Below, in pieces: positions 5,108-5,736 of a DNA stretch of 5,736 nucleotides (position 1 is the stretch's first letter; each line of letters begins with the position of its first letter). The notes beneath the pieces were generated by a model. It was given only the letters and a program-made list of their open reading frames with translations. It made no database searches and had not been told where the DNA came from. The stretch comes from Oscillospiraceae bacterium (GTDB lineage Bacteria; Bacillota; Clostridia; Oscillospirales; UBA929). The stretch covers positions 1 to 5,736 of the forward strand of contig JAITQI010000159.1 of NCBI GenBank assembly GCA_031289065.1, in the 5' to 3' direction. The translations under genes were made by a program, and so were the position numbers.

Positions 5108-5736
5108 TTATATCTCCCCGTGGAGGGCTATGGCGCCGCCGTCTTGGTAGTATTTGGCCAGGAGGAGGGTGTCTACGCGGTCGAGTTCTTCTTTGGGGAG
5201 AACCGAGAGCACCTTCCAGCCGATTTCCAGTGTTTGGTCGATGGAGCGGTTTTCGGTGCCGCCCTGGCGGACAAAGTTGTCCTCGAACAGGCGGCCGAAG
5301 GTCATATATTTTTTATCGGTTTCGGACAGTTCGTCCTCGCCGATGACCGAGGCCAGGGCGCGGGCCTCCTGCACGCGGGCGTAAGAGGAGAACAGCTGGT
5401 TGGACAGGCTGGGGTGATCCTCCCGGGTGTAGCCCTTGCCGATACCGTCCTTCATCAGGCGGGACAGGGAGGGCAGCACTGAGATGGGGGGATAGAGGCC
5501 CCGCTGGTCGAGGGTGCGGTCGAGGACGATTTGGCCCTCGGTGATATAGCCGGTCAGGTCGGGGATGGGGTGGGTGATGTCGTCGTTGGGCATGGTGAGA
5601 ACCGGCACCTGGGTCACCGAACCGGGCTTGTCCTTGAGCATCCCGGCCCGCTCATAGAGGGAGGCCAGGTCGGAATAGAGGTAGCTGGGGTAGCCCTTGC
5701 GGCTGGGAATCTCGCCCTTGGAGGAGGAGAACTCCC
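5108..5736 (-). CDS. atpB: V-type ATP synthase subunit B, C-terminal part (5' end outside window)
   Basis: Subunit B (NtpB-type) is the regulatory, non-catalytic nucleotide-site subunit that alternates with A in the cytoplasmic head of the V/A-type ATPase. The frame is open from the right edge to the TAA at 5110-5108, giving 208 residues; the full protein is about 455-470, so the N-terminal half with the P-loop-like region is missing. The internal ATG at 5641 is not the start. Recognisable family segments are PSRKGYPSYLYSDLASLYER (10-29), TMPNDDITHPIPDLTGYITE (47-66), YPPISVLPSLSRL (81-93) and KGYTREDH (100-107). R92 in SLSRL matches the position assigned as the arginine finger towards the A-subunit site in this family. 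The tail is helical (EELDRVDTLLLAKYY). It lies upstream of atpD in the same operon, and atpA is expected just beyond the right edge. Confidence 0.97.
   Translation of the reverse strand, partial: EFSSSKGEIPSRKGYPSYLYSDLASLYERAGMLKDKPGSVTQVPVLTMPNDDITHPIPDLTGYITEGQIVLDRTLDQRGLYPPISVLPSLSRLMKDGIGKGYTREDHPSLSNQLFSSYARVQEARALASVIGEDELSETDKKYMTFGRLFEDNFVRQGGTENRSIDQTLEIGWKVLSVLPKEELDRVDTLLLAKYYQDGGAIALHGEI

Noticed and set aside
5021..5482. Plus-strand open frames starting in the inverted-repeat element and running opposite atpB
   Set aside because: They have no ribosome binding site or family motif and are explained by antisense reading of atpB.

Overview
The window looks like chromosomal DNA from a GC-rich gut-type Clostridia/Firmicutes bacterium (Oscillospirales-like). 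This is inferred from a V-type ATP synthase operon, a clostridial-type M3 oligoendopeptidase, strong AAGGAGG ribosome binding sites, sigma-A-type promoters and very AT-rich intergenic DNA between GC-rich genes. No rRNA, tRNA, CRISPR array or phage gene is visible.

Layout from left to right. (1) 1-681 (+): the 3' part of an M3-family zinc oligoendopeptidase, cut by the left edge. (2) 698-743: a 16-bp perfect-stem terminator between converging genes. (3) 753-2039 and 2110-3294 (both -): two paralogous PLP-dependent Cys/Met-metabolism enzymes, an O-acetylhomoserine sulfhydrylase (metY) preceded by a divergent cystathionine gamma-synthase/lyase-like enzyme. They are read as one transcript from a strong promoter at 3354-3383, with a GTG start and a 17-bp AT-only palindrome in the leader. 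(4) 3519-4292 (+): a NYN-domain (PIN-like) putative ribonuclease with a probable C-terminal winged helix, under its own near-consensus promoter and closed by a 13-bp terminator. (5) 4362-4961 and 5108-5736 (both -): V-type ATP synthase subunits D and B. B is cut by the right edge, and D is the last gene of its operon. A roughly 101-bp inverted-repeat, hairpin-bearing element sits in the 146-bp gap between them.

How the genes work together: the two PLP enzymes probably handle sulfur transfer into or out of homocysteine, cysteine or methionine. MetY makes homocysteine from O-acetylhomoserine and sulfide, while the reaction of its partner cannot be fixed from sequence. The atp genes belong to the rotary proton- or sodium-translocating ATPase. 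The NYN gene is a single-gene unit not obviously linked to either neighbour.

Most of the window is ordinary housekeeping sequence, and I do not see a convincing new multi-gene system. The points most worth a second look are the small palindromic element inside the atp operon, the altered active-site motifs of the second PLP enzyme, the palindrome in its leader where a SAM riboswitch might have been expected, and the solitary NYN gene of different base composition.
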